64,000 nucleotides of DNA from Gammaproteobacteria bacterium (GCA_002730035.1 PBYU01000054.1:1-64000), one strand, 5' to 3'; numbered from the stretch's first letter, positions 35,635 through 44,191 are shown. Notes: a model not told the origin generated them from the sequence alone. Program-made: numbers and translations.

Positions 35635-36141
35635 GAAGGAGTTGCTCGCCTGAGAGTGTTGTCTAGATATTAATCCCTAATGAATGAGTGGGGATCTGCG
35701 TGCTGGATTTCGGATGTGCACACTTCTGTTTTCGCCAAAAGCGGACATCCAAAGGACGCGTAGTGACCCAATAGGGTACACATTGACGTTTAGGCGGAAA
35801 CGTTTCAGCGGGAACGTTTTTCTCGGTGGATCTAGTCTTTGTGCCTGTCCACCACGAGTCCAAAATGGCTGCTTTCGGCCAGGAGCAGTCATTTACATAT
35901 GGCTGTGGTGGGGCTGGCGATTGAAAATCCTCGTGTCGGTGGTTCGATTGACTCGCGCATCCATGCACTCGGGCTGCGCCCAGCCTTCGGCTGTCCAAAT
36001 TTGCTCCAGGCAAATTAGTCCGTCCCTGGGCACCGTCACTTCAAAGTACTGTATTTTTACTCTGACTCCATTTATTAAAAATCAGCGTGCGGCCTTAGAA
36101 CCGAACTACTCTTACTTCTTTTATTCGATCCCTTTGGTTTC
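35635..36141. other. Noncoding stretch with repeat-like sequence after uvrA
   Basis: No credible gene: the frames present lack ribosome-binding sites and family resemblance. The stretch contains an imperfect hairpin at 35864-35893 and, near its right end at 36059-36069, ACTCTGACTCC, the inverse of the arm at 36703-36713 on the far side of the RidA gene. It looks like accumulated small repeats rather than a promoter. Confidence 0.6.
35864..35893. repeat. Imperfect hairpin repeat
   Basis: AATGGCTGCT at 35864-35873 faces AGCAGTCATT at 35884-35893 around a 10-base loop; 9 of 10 positions pair. I believe sequences like this hairpin occur dispersed in other genomes, but I cannot verify that here. 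Confidence 0.45.
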
Positions 36142-36588
36142 TCACGCAGCTGCAATGCACTCGATCTCTACACGGGTTTCTCCTCCCAAGCTGATTCCGA
36201 CGGCCGTGCGGGCTGGCTTGTTTTCCGGGAAGAACTCGGCGTAAACCTCGTTCATGGCACTCCACTCTGCCATGTCGACTAGAAACACCGTACATTTCAC
36301 AACTCGATCCATCGACGAGCCGAAGCGATCGAGTGCGTCCTGTATTGATTCCAGAGTGCGTCGTGTTTCGGCCTGCACTCCTGGCTCTCCGGCCCCACCT
36401 GTTTTACCGGCTAGAAAGATCAGTCCGCCATAGCGGACACCTTCGGAATAAGGCGCACGTGGATTCGGATTCAGGTATTCCGGCGCAGCGGGCTGCTGGA
36501 CTGCTTCAGCGGCGTAGGTACTGGGTGTCTCGGGTTGGCAGGCGAGCAATACGGTGGAAAGGGCAGCAGCGGCAATGACTCTGAACAT
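36142..36588 (-). CDS. Exported RidA-family (YjgF/UK114) lipoprotein
   Basis: RidA-fold protein, 148 residues. Cytosolic RidA hydrolyses reactive enamine/imine intermediates, but this one starts with a lipobox signal (TVLLAC, Cys17), so it acts in the envelope and its substrate must differ or be unknown. The fold signatures are GGLIFLAGKTG, the helix TLESIQDALDRFGSSMDRVVKCTVFL, and the conserved Arg in KPARTAVGI, which in RidA binds the substrate carboxylate; the C-terminal VEIECIA is also typical. AGGAGGA lies near its start. It is isolated between two stretches of noncoding repeat-like DNA, with the IS remnant just upstream. Confidence 0.9.
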   Translation of the reverse strand: MFRVIAAAALSTVLLACQPETPSTYAAEAVQQPAAPEYLNPNPRAPYSEGVRYGGLIFLAGKTGGAGEPGVQAETRRTLESIQDALDRFGSSMDRVVKCTVFLVDMAEWSAMNEVYAEFFPENKPARTAVGISLGGETRVEIECIAAA

Positions 36589-36948
36589 GATGTTCCTCCT
36601 AGGGTTATTTATTAGTGAGGATAAGTATTATCTTCCAACATGTCTATGCGCTTGTTGATGTGATGGGATGCAGGGATTCTCTTATAGGATCAAAAACAAC
36701 AAGGAGTCAGAGTAGTTTGATTTAACATCGGAGTTCGTTTGATCAAAGTACTCTGACCCCTTTGATTATTCTTCATCTGAAGATGGCGCAATGATTTCTG
36801 AAAAACAAACTTGCCCCCACTACTTATAACTTAAAAACTTGGCATTCAAGCGTTCATCGTTAATTATTTAGCGATACGCAATAAATTAGTGGGTGCTTAC
36901 ACCAAAGATTAAACCAATGTCACGACAGCTATAAAATAGAAAATTGAG
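36589..36948. other. Gene-free stretch between RidA gene and IS element
   Basis: 360 bp. Apart from the RidA gene's ribosome-binding site at its left edge and the inverted repeat at 36703-36760, I see no gene or RNA. The part nearest the IS is AT-rich and shows no duplicated target site matching the other flank. Confidence 0.6.
36703..36760. repeat. 18-bp imperfect inverted repeat (REP-like)
   Basis: GGAGTCAGAGTAGTTTGA at 36703-36720 is the inverse of TCAAAGTACTCTGACCCC at 36743-36760, matching at 16 of 18 positions around 22 bases. An 11-base copy of the same arm stands in opposite orientation at 36059-36069. Repeats opening with GGGGTCAGAGT are, as I recall, common as REP-like elements mobilised by tyrosine (RAYT) transposases; none is encoded here. 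Confidence 0.7.
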
Positions 36949-36983
36949 TGGTCTGGCCCCGGTTTTACGGACCACCTCATTTT

Positions 36984-37154
36984 AGACGCTGGAAGGAGGC
37001 TGTCAGAGAACATGGGGATGAAGCCGCGTTTCCAGGTCTCGGTCAAAGCCGAGATAAGGAACTCACAAAGCTCAAGCGAGAACTGACCAAAGTCAAAGAG
37101 GAGCGTGATTTTTTAAAGGAAGCGGCAAGGTACTTTGCCAAGGAGTCGAAGTGA
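36984..37154 (+). pseudogene. IS3 OrfA remnant (N-terminal HTH deleted)
   Basis: Only the C-terminal part of OrfA is left, starting at FRRWKEAVREHGDEAAFPG and continuing through the leucine-zipper-like KLKRELTKVKEERDFLKEAARYFAKESK. The helix-turn-helix half that should precede it is absent; the left inverted repeat directly abuts the remnant, so roughly 150 bp have been lost. The stop overlaps the orfB GTG (GTGA at 37151), as in intact IS3 elements. Confidence 0.85.
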
Positions 37155-37976
37155 GATACAACTGTATCCATCGACGCCGCTACCAGCATTCAATAAGGAC
37201 GATGTGTCAGTTACTCAAGGTGTCCCGTAGTGGCTATTACGATTGGTGTAATCGCAGTGAAAGTGTGCGCACGCTTAAGAATCGAGAGTTAACGCAGCTG
37301 ATCAAGCAATTACATCTGGACAGTAATGGAGTCTACGGTGCTCGCAAGCTACACCGTGAACTGCTTGAATTAGGTGAGCCATGCGGTAGGCATAGGGTGT
37401 CCGAAGCGCCGCTTTCGACGTTATGCTAACAATCCACCCAACCACCCTGTTGCGGCCAACCTGCTCAAGCAAGACTTCAAGGCAACAGGAATTGATGAAC
37501 GCTGGTCATCGGATATTACGTTCATCTGGACACGGCAAGGTTGGTTGTTTCTGGCTGTAGTGATGGATCTGTATTCACGACGTATTGTGGGTTGGTCCAT
37601 GAATCGACTCATCTCTCGCCACCTGGTAATGGATGCGATGACGATGGCGCTAGGACAACGTGATAAACCAGCGATACACCATTCGGATCGAGGATCGCAG
37701 TATACTAGCGATGACTTCCGCGACTTGTTACTCAAGCATGGCATTCAGTGCAGCATGAGTGGCCGAGGAAACTGTTACGATAACGCGCCGGTTGAGAGCT
37801 TCTTCTCTTCATTAAAGCGAGAGAGGATCAGACGGCAAACCTATCGAACCAGAGTTGAAGCAAAAGCTGATATGTTTGATTATATCGAGTGTTTTTATAA
37901 CCGGAAGAGGCGCCACTCGTCTTTGGGCTATATCAGCCCGGTGGAGTTTGAAAACCAGACAGTAGGACTTAACTGA
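37151..37976 (+). pseudogene. IS3 OrfB transposase, disrupted near residue 83
   Basis: DDE transposase/integrase. The first part, from the overlapping GTG at 37151, has the HTH_21-like segment (CQLLKVSRSGYYDW; GVYGARKLHRELLELGEPCGRHRV). After GRHRV, near 37400, the reading frame shifts and the expected ARLMR-like linker of a dozen or so residues is missing; the sequence resumes at KRRFRRYAN. The catalytic core is otherwise complete: first Asp in RWSSDITFI, second in HHSDRGSQY, Glu in DNAPVESFFSSLK. The missing linker plus the frame change indicate a deletion rather than programmed frameshifting. Confidence 0.85.
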
Positions 37977-38124
37977 GTGGTCCGAATTATTGGGGCCAGA
38001 CCAATCGGTCGAAAGTAGGCATCGGTAAGTTCTCGCGGCATCGTTCAAAAACTGGATTCAACGCGATTGCAATGGGAAGAAAACAGGCACGCTAACCTTC
38101 AGAAAACAGTGCTCACCTGAAACA

Positions 38125-39747
38125 CTAACGCAGCACTTTGAACACAGGGTATTCCGCAATCTCGTTATTCTGTAGCTCGGCTTGTAAATAGTCATCAAAC
38201 AGATTCCAGTACACTAACCCGTCATCGGACTGCGGTTCCAGTAAATAGAAGATCAGATTCGCCAGCCTATGGTTCATAGACACGATATAGTCGCCCCTGG
38301 AATAAGTTCTGGTCACTGACTGGAATTTCCCCCTCAGCGAGGAGTTGCGATGTCCGTTCTGCACGAAGTTCTGCTTATCGATCTGTTGAATGTCGAACAC
38401 CTCACCACGGAAGCTGGAATCTGCCTCCAGAGTTTCCACCCAGATACCGTGCTCCAGCAGTTTTGCCGCTAGACCGGTAAAGGCTGAGCTGAAAATATAG
38501 GCGGAAGGAACACGGGCAGTCAGGGATGGAGCGAAATCGTTAAAGTTCTGCACGCCTTCAATTGTCACGATTTCAGCACTGCGCACGAAGTCAGTACTGC
38601 CATCATCGGCGATAAAGGGAATATAGTTATAGCTAAGCAAATCAAGAGGCTCTTGCCTCGCGATCATCTGAAATTGCACCCCGTTTTCATCGTTGCTGTC
38701 TCGCGTACCCATACTGCTGCTGACCCTGGCATCGGCGGCGCGGTTGATACGGCGAATTTCATAGCCATTGACATTGGTGTACTCCAGAATTTCTTCGACA
38801 AACACATTGGCAGCATGTACCCGCTTGTAGAATCGATCGTGGGAAAAAGTCTCGCTGAGTATCGCCATGCGATTTCTTAATCCCAAATTATTTGTTATGT
38901 AACGCGGTGCGTGGTGATAGGTACGCAACTCCGTCGGGGGCCAGTCGCGATAATCGAAGCCGCCGTACCAACCAAAATCGAGATCGAACTTGGCTTTCAC
39001 CACAGCCTGAATCGCCGGCAACATGACTTCCGAGGTGTAGTTGGAAGTCGCTGCATCACCAGCGGTGTGATAGGACGGCGCATAGGTTAGTGAATAGCCA
39101 TGCCAGGTACCGTTGGTGGTATGCAGATCCACTAACAGATCCGGATCCCAGCGTCGAATGACCTGCTCATACAAAGCCCGGGTTTCCCGAGCCTCAACCA
39201 CCATGCCGTCCCGATTGAGGTCGTAACCATGGGCGGTGCGCACGCCGGTCATGACCGGGCTCAGTTCCTGATTGGGGCGGGAATTGGCCGACATGTCATC
39301 GTTACCATCGGCATTATAGATGGGGACGAAGATCAGGATCTGATTCTCCAGGAGATGAAGCTTATCGCCATAGAGGATATCGCGCATGGCGATAAGCGAA
39401 GCCTCTTTCCCCTCCACTTCACCCCCGTGGATATTGCCCTGAATATAGATAACCGGCTTACCGGAAGCCTCTGCCTGTTGCGGAGAATGAATCGGAGGAT
39501 CGGCCAACACCAGCAGTGGAACCTCTCTACCCTCATCCGTAATAAGCAAGGTCTCGCGATGCATTAATGTCGTGTCCCGCCGCAACGCCTCGACAACATC
39601 CACTACCTCCTGAACCGTGGAGGTGCGCTCGTAATTGCTGCGTTCCGCCACCGTCATCATGGCTTCGCTGAAGACACTTCCTTGGTCGGCGGCATGGGTG
39701 GAGTTGACCAGGGTACAAAGGGCGAAGAGCGCTACTGCAAATTTCAT
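38125..39747 (-). CDS. Secreted M14-family zinc carboxypeptidase
   Basis: Exported metallopeptidase, 540 residues, signal peptide MKFAVALFALCTLVNSTHA. Zinc ligands are visible as His and Glu in GNIHGGEVEGKE near 105-115 and His in LLVDLHTTNG near 215; the catalytic Glu is likely in AILSETFSHD near 305. Substrate-binding landmarks include the Asn-Arg in GYDLNRDG. The C-terminal 200 residues form an extra domain of unknown role. AGGATC precedes the ATG. It is divergent from the molybdenum-hydroxylase operon, with 343 bp between. Confidence 0.9.
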   Translation of the reverse strand: MKFAVALFALCTLVNSTHAADQGSVFSEAMMTVAERSNYERTSTVQEVVDVVEALRRDTTLMHRETLLITDEGREVPLLVLADPPIHSPQQAEASGKPVIYIQGNIHGGEVEGKEASLIAMRDILYGDKLHLLENQILIFVPIYNADGNDDMSANSRPNQELSPVMTGVRTAHGYDLNRDGMVVEARETRALYEQVIRRWDPDLLVDLHTTNGTWHGYSLTYAPSYHTAGDAATSNYTSEVMLPAIQAVVKAKFDLDFGWYGGFDYRDWPPTELRTYHHAPRYITNNLGLRNRMAILSETFSHDRFYKRVHAANVFVEEILEYTNVNGYEIRRINRAADARVSSSMGTRDSNDENGVQFQMIARQEPLDLLSYNYIPFIADDGSTDFVRSAEIVTIEGVQNFNDFAPSLTARVPSAYIFSSAFTGLAAKLLEHGIWVETLEADSSFRGEVFDIQQIDKQNFVQNGHRNSSLRGKFQSVTRTYSRGDYIVSMNHRLANLIFYLLEPQSDDGLVYWNLFDDYLQAELQNNEIAEYPVFKVLR

Positions 39748-40091
39748 AAAACGATCCTGATGTGGAGGATTAAATTCGAAACCGATGTCGGCAAAGTAAT
39801 CTGCCTGTGGCCGAATAGCAACGTCCCGGGATCGATGTCAGATATCCCTGTTTTCTATGCAAGTATTCACCGACGCCGCCCGGTCTACAGGCTAATTTGT
39901 GACAGAGTGTAACAATTATCAAGCAAGCGCTCGGAAAGCCCCGTATTTCCTGCCTTTCAGCGCCTTCACCGGGTCCGAATTCGTTGCTTTTTAAAGCAAA
40001 TAAGTCTAGTCTCCTGGGTAGCTATATATGGGATAGAAGGACAGTAAAACGCAGTTCATTTATTCTGCAATCTAATAACCAGAACGGAGCA
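39748..40091. promoter_or_regulatory. Divergent region between M14 peptidase and Mo-hydroxylase operon
   Basis: No gene seen. It should contain the promoters of both transcription units. The one clear site is a 16-bp perfect palindrome at 39984-39999, about 93 bp before the Fe-S subunit start. CGGAG lies just before the ATG at 40092. Confidence 0.55.
39984..39999. promoter_or_regulatory. Perfect palindrome, possible operator
   Basis: TTGCTTTTTAAAGCAA: 7-bp arms TTGCTTT and AAAGCAA around TT. Too short for a terminator of the M14 gene, which reads away from it. It may be a regulator site for the Mo-hydroxylase operon, but no regulator gene is nearby. Confidence 0.4.
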
Positions 40092-40682
40092 ATGTCAGTG
40101 AATTCCAAACTAACACGCAGACGTTTTATCAAGGGGGTAATCTTCTCCGGTGCGGTCGCTACGACGGGCACTGGATTTTACCTCGCCAATGCCCAACAGG
40201 GGGCGGGTTCCGCGGAGCGCTTGATAACACTCAATATAAACGGGCGCGCCAGGCCCGTGGACGTGCTGCCGTCGGAAACACTTGCCTACACACTACGTTA
40301 TAAGCTCGATATGACCGGCACCAAGATCGGTTGCAATCGCGGCGAATGCGGCGCGTGTACGGTGCTTATCGATGGTGTACCCAATTATTCCTGTTCAGTG
40401 CTCACGCACAATGTCAAAGACAAGGCCGTGATTTCCATCGAGGGAGTCAAGGCGGCGGATGGCACATTGCATGCAGTACAGCAGGCATTTGTCGCGGAAA
40501 ACTCACCCCAATGTGGTTTCTGCACGCCTGGTCAGGTGATGTCGGCGGTAGCGCTGCTGAACAACAACCCACGGCCAAGCAGACAAGAAGTCCGTCAGGC
40601 ACTGTCAGGGAATCTGTGCCGTTGCGGTGCCTATGAACACTACATCAATGGCGTCTTGCGCGCCTCGGGGCAACTAGCATGA
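40092..40682 (+). CDS. Tat-exported [2Fe-2S] subunit of molybdenum hydroxylase (PaoA-like)
   Basis: Electron-transfer subunit of a xanthine-oxidase-family enzyme, 196 residues. A Tat signal (TRRRFIKG, then a hydrophobic stretch ending near ANAQQ) sends the folded complex to the periplasm. The plant-ferredoxin-type cluster is held by Cys81, 86, 89 and 101 (GCNRGECGACT), the second cluster by Cys141, 144, 176 and 178 (CGFCTPGQ; LCRCGA). Resembles E. coli PaoA (YagT) and IorA. I chose ATG 40092 because the Tat motif follows and CGGAG precedes; the frame is open back to 39984. ATGA overlap with the large subunit. Confidence 0.94.
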   Translation: MSVNSKLTRRRFIKGVIFSGAVATTGTGFYLANAQQGAGSAERLITLNINGRARPVDVLPSETLAYTLRYKLDMTGTKIGCNRGECGACTVLIDGVPNYSCSVLTHNVKDKAVISIEGVKAADGTLHAVQQAFVAENSPQCGFCTPGQVMSAVALLNNNPRPSRQEVRQALSGNLCRCGAYEHYINGVLRASGQLA

Positions 40683-43117
40683 CTACTCATATAGGATTCG
40701 ATTTCGTACCGCCAGACGTACCGGGTAAGGTCACTGGCGAGATCAAGTATGCGGAAGACTATAGAAGAGAAGGCATGGTCTTCGCCCGCTTACTAACCAG
40801 CCCCCTGCCCAGTGGTCGGGTGGTGAATATTGACGCTACTGCAGCGCTACGCATGGACGGAGTGGTCGGTATCCTGACCGCAGATGACTTGGCGCCAGTA
40901 AGCCCTCCAGGCAACCCATCACTGGCTTCGGAGTATGTTACTTACGTCGGTCAACCTATTTTAGCGGTGGCAGCGACCTCGGAAGAAATTGCCGAATCAG
41001 CAATCGATGCAATTCGTGTCGACTTCGAGCGCAGAGACTTCGCGGTTGATCCGCTGGAAAGCCTGACTCCAGGCGGCAGCAATGCCTATCCGGAAGGTAA
41101 TGTACTGGTTCGAACTCGCGAAGTAGGCCCGGAAGGTACACCAATTCTGAGCGCGGAAATCAAAGACATTAAATGGCCACAGTCTGCCATCGACGCGATG
41201 CGTGCTGGTAATGATCCGGTCGGTGGCGAATTCACCACCGAATGGAGCTTTGGTGATGTAGACGCGGGCTTCGCTGAAGCCGCGGCCATTATCGAAGAGC
41301 CTTTTGTCACCATGGGCTATGCCCACCACTCACTCGAAGCACGTTCCAGCATGGCCTACTGGGAAAACGGCAAGGTTTATTTCCACGGCTCATCGCAGAG
41401 CCAGAGTGCCAACAATGCCGGTCTGGCCAGAATGCTGAATGTCGATCTGGCTGACGTGGTCTTCATTAACGAGGCAACCGGTGGCGGATTCGGTTCCAAG
41501 ATAGGTCCCTATCCCATCATGGCGGTGGCGGGGAATTTCTCTCGAATATTGAACCGACCGGTGCAATTGAGAATTACCCGTGAACAAGAGTTTTACATCG
41601 GCTCAGCTCGCTCTGGCATACAAGGATGGCTCAAGGTCGGTGTAAGGGAGAACGGCAAAGTTTGCGCGGTTGATCTGGCTATCGTCAACGACGGCGGTGC
41701 CTCAGGTGGCGGCAGCGGTAACTCTTCGGCGCAACACGTCACAGTGTGTCTGCAGCCGGAAGCCATGCGCTATCGCGGTATCTCTGTCTACACTAACACC
41801 ACGCCACGCGGTGCCCAACGAGGCCCTGGTCAGAACGAAATGGCATCAGCTCTTGCGCCCATGACTGACAAGATTGCCGCGCTGGTTAACGTCGATCGCG
41901 TCAACTTCCGTCATCTCAATGCCTTGCGCAGTGATGGCTTCCAGGGTGGCGGCCAAGGCCCCGTAACCAGTTCCTTCATTTCTGAAGCACTGGCACAAGG
42001 CGCTCGGGAATTCGATTGGCAGGCTCGCAATGCCCAAACTAGAGAGTTAGGTGGCAGCAAGAAACGCGGCATTGGTGTCGGCATTGGTTATCACGGTGCC
42101 GGTAGTCGTGGCTACGATGGCCTATTGCGCATCACGCCCGATGGCACGCTGCAAATCCACAGTGGTGTCGGCAACCTGGGTACGTATTCCTATGCAGGTA
42201 ATTCTCGAGTCGCGGCGGAAGCCATGCAGATGCCGTGGGAGAATTGCGAAATTCACCGTGGCCGAAGCGACCGTCACTTGCCCCATAGCTCCGGTCAGGG
42301 TGGTAGTAATACCATTTTCACACACAGCCGAGCCATGTGGGTTGCCGCTCAGGATCTGATCACCAAGATGAAAGAAATTGCGGCAATGGATCTGGGTGGT
42401 GCAGCTGATGATTACGAGATTGGCGATCAGCGAGTCTTCAATTCCTCGGATCCTTCCCAGGGACTGACTTATGCGCAGACTGCACAACGCGCGATTCAGC
42501 TCGGCGATAAGTATGACGGTAGCGTCTATCCAGACGACATCAACCCTCTCACGCAACTTGCTACGCAAGGCGTTGCGGGTACTGGTTTGGTGGGTGTGGC
42601 GAAGGACAACATTCCCGGCCAGGGTCAACCCCCTGGCAACGTCGTCGGATTCTGTGAAATTGAACTGGATACCGATACTGGCAAGATCGAAATCACGGAT
42701 TACACGGCAGTTGCCGATTGCGGCACCGTAGTACATCCGAAGAGCTTCGACAACTCTATGCGTGGCGGCATGGTGTGGGGTGTTGGTCTGACCAACCTGG
42801 AACGCCATGTTTACGATCCACAGAACGGTTTGCCGGCCAACACTGGCCTTTATCAGAACAAGCCGCCTACCAATATGGATGTGCCGGTAGAGACTGTTCA
42901 TCAGGCAGTAAATATTCCCGATCCGCAGAACCCAATGGGTGGTCGCGGTATCGGTGAGCCGACTCAGGGTGCCATGGCGGCAGCCCTAGCAAGTGCCATA
43001 TCCGATGCGTTAGACGGTCATCTGTTTAATACAGCACCAACTACCACGGATATGATCATTGACCACTTGGCTGGTAACGAATACAGCACCAAGTCCCTTA
43101 AAACCAATACTTTCTGA
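40679..43117 (+). CDS. Molybdopterin-binding large subunit of aldehyde oxidoreductase-type hydroxylase (PaoC-like)
   Basis: Catalytic subunit of the xanthine oxidase family, 812 residues. Landmarks are GGGFGSKIG near 262, RGAQRGPGQNE near 382 (the RxPG segment), GQGGSNTIF near 537 and the active-site Glu in RGIGEPTQGA near 758. Expected to hydroxylate aldehydes or N-heterocycles with water as oxygen source. It has no signal peptide; in this family it is carried across the membrane by the Tat signal of the Fe-S subunit. Order here is Fe-S, Mo, FAD, whereas E. coli paoABC is Fe-S, FAD, Mo. A PaoD/XdhC-type maturation chaperone is not encoded nearby. Confidence 0.94.
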   Translation: MTTHIGFDFVPPDVPGKVTGEIKYAEDYRREGMVFARLLTSPLPSGRVVNIDATAALRMDGVVGILTADDLAPVSPPGNPSLASEYVTYVGQPILAVAATSEEIAESAIDAIRVDFERRDFAVDPLESLTPGGSNAYPEGNVLVRTREVGPEGTPILSAEIKDIKWPQSAIDAMRAGNDPVGGEFTTEWSFGDVDAGFAEAAAIIEEPFVTMGYAHHSLEARSSMAYWENGKVYFHGSSQSQSANNAGLARMLNVDLADVVFINEATGGGFGSKIGPYPIMAVAGNFSRILNRPVQLRITREQEFYIGSARSGIQGWLKVGVRENGKVCAVDLAIVNDGGASGGGSGNSSAQHVTVCLQPEAMRYRGISVYTNTTPRGAQRGPGQNEMASALAPMTDKIAALVNVDRVNFRHLNALRSDGFQGGGQGPVTSSFISEALAQGAREFDWQARNAQTRELGGSKKRGIGVGIGYHGAGSRGYDGLLRITPDGTLQIHSGVGNLGTYSYAGNSRVAAEAMQMPWENCEIHRGRSDRHLPHSSGQGGSNTIFTHSRAMWVAAQDLITKMKEIAAMDLGGAADDYEIGDQRVFNSSDPSQGLTYAQTAQRAIQLGDKYDGSVYPDDINPLTQLATQGVAGTGLVGVAKDNIPGQGQPPGNVVGFCEIELDTDTGKIEITDYTAVADCGTVVHPKSFDNSMRGGMVWGVGLTNLERHVYDPQNGLPANTGLYQNKPPTNMDVPVETVHQAVNIPDPQNPMGGRGIGEPTQGAMAAALASAISDALDGHLFNTAPTTTDMIIDHLAGNEYSTKSLKTNTF

Positions 43118-43125
43118 GGTAAACC

Positions 43126-44112
43126 ATGCCATCACATGACGTAATGCCAAATATGGAACTGTACCAGCCGGTACAGGTTGAAGATGCGCTTGCGATTGCT
43201 GACCGCCTCGCTGAGAGAGCTTGGTTGGTAGGCGGCGGCCAGGACACCTACGGCTGGTTGAAAGACCGGGCCAAGACCACCGACGCCATGATCGACTTGA
43301 GCGGTATCGAGTCGCTGCGAGGCATTCGCGAGTCCGGAGGCGGTATCGAAATCGGTCCCCTCACCACACTCTCCGAAGTCGCCAGCAATGCAGACATTCA
43401 GCAGCGTTTTTCGCTACTGGCGGATGCAGCAGCCACGGTGGCCAGCCCGCAAATTCGTAACATCGGAACCCTGGGCGGCAATGTTTCCCAGGACGTGCGC
43501 TGCTGGTACTATCGCCGCGGGCTGTCCTGCTACCGCGCCGGTGGTAACCTGTGCTACGCAGATACGCCACAGGGCATGAACCGGGATCACTCCCTGTTCG
43601 ATACCAGTCGCTGTGTTGCAGCGAGTCCATCGGATACTGCTCCGGCTCTGGTCGCCCTGGAAGCCACCATGTTGATTAGCAATTCTTCCGGCGAGCGAGA
43701 AGTCGCTGCCGAGGATTACTTTGTGGGTCCTGCTAATGATATCGAGAGCACCACTGTTCTCCGTCCCGGTGACATTCTTACAGGGGTGAGAATTCCAGCT
43801 ACCTGGGCTAACGCGACTTTCTATTTCGAGAAAGTGGCAGACCGCAATGTATGGGATTTCGCTCTGGTAAATATCGCCGCTGCCTTCAAGCTCAGCGGCG
43901 GCAATATTGAAGATGCCCGCATAGTTGCTGGTGCCGTGCAGGCTACACCACGTCGCTTAACCGGTGTGGAGGATGCCATTCGTGGACATGCCAAGAACTC
44001 GGCGACTGCTGAGTCGGTAATGGAACTGGCTACTGATGGTGCCAGAGCACTGGCCCACAACGGATTCAAGATTCCGTTGTTGCAAAACCTGGTGAAGAGA
44101 GCTATTGCCTAG
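43126..44112 (+). CDS. FAD-binding subunit of molybdenum hydroxylase with [4Fe-4S] loop (PaoB-like)
   Basis: FAD subunit of the same complex, 328 residues. FAD-binding motifs are WLVGGGQDTYG near 33-43 and ASPQIRNIGTLGGNV near 107-120. An insertion holds four cysteines (Cys126, 135, 143, 163; RCWYYRRG, SCYRAGG, LCYAD, SRCVA) at the places where PaoB and 4-hydroxybenzoyl-CoA reductase beta bind an extra [4Fe-4S] cluster; plain CoxM or XdhB subunits lack it. This supports a PaoABC-type enzyme. GAGGTAA precedes the ATG; the gap from the large-subunit gene is 8 nt. A strong terminator follows at 44161. Confidence 0.93.
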   Translation: MPSHDVMPNMELYQPVQVEDALAIADRLAERAWLVGGGQDTYGWLKDRAKTTDAMIDLSGIESLRGIRESGGGIEIGPLTTLSEVASNADIQQRFSLLADAAATVASPQIRNIGTLGGNVSQDVRCWYYRRGLSCYRAGGNLCYADTPQGMNRDHSLFDTSRCVAASPSDTAPALVALEATMLISNSSGEREVAAEDYFVGPANDIESTTVLRPGDILTGVRIPATWANATFYFEKVADRNVWDFALVNIAAAFKLSGGNIEDARIVAGAVQATPRRLTGVEDAIRGHAKNSATAESVMELATDGARALAHNGFKIPLLQNLVKRAIA

Positions 44113-44160
44113 GGATTGGCATCGCCTCTAAACGAAAGAGCAAAGCTCCATTAGATGAAA

Positions 44161-44191
44161 AAGGATACCCCGAAGGGGGTATCCTTTTTTT
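44161..44191 (+). terminator. Intrinsic terminator of the Mo-hydroxylase operon
   Basis: AAGGATACCCC at 44161-44171 pairs with GGGGTATCCTT at 44176-44186 around GAAG, followed by a T-run to 44191. A-rich sequence precedes it, so it can also stop transcription from the other side. Confidence 0.95.

Larger units (their letters stand above)
36949..38003 (+). mobile_element. IS3-family insertion sequence, internally deleted
   Basis: About 1,055 bp bounded by inverted repeats. The left end from 36949 reads TGGTCTGGCCCC followed by a spacer and GGACCACCTCA; the complement of the right end at 38003 reads TGGTCTGGCCCC followed by a spacer and GGACCACTCA. Inside are an orfA that lacks its N-terminal half and an orfB with a frame-breaking deletion. 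The flanking triplets (GAG left, ATC right) do not match, so no target duplication is visible. The element cannot make its own complete transposase but may still be mobilised in trans because both ends are kept. Confidence 0.88.

Noticed and set aside
35684-36244. 186-residue plus-strand frame after uvrA
   Set aside because: It crosses repeat-like DNA and the end of the RidA gene in antisense; composition is not protein-like and there is no ribosome-binding site.
36589-36948. CRISPR-like or integron attachment site
   Set aside because: Only one inverted repeat with unequal arms, no spacer array and no integrase gene.
37151-37976. Programmed frameshift joining the two orfB pieces
   Set aside because: IS3 frameshifting occurs between orfA and orfB, not inside orfB; here conserved linker residues are also missing, so a deletion is the better explanation.
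42122-42901. 259-residue minus-strand frame within the Mo-hydroxylase large subunit gene
   Set aside because: Antisense shadow of a well-supported gene.
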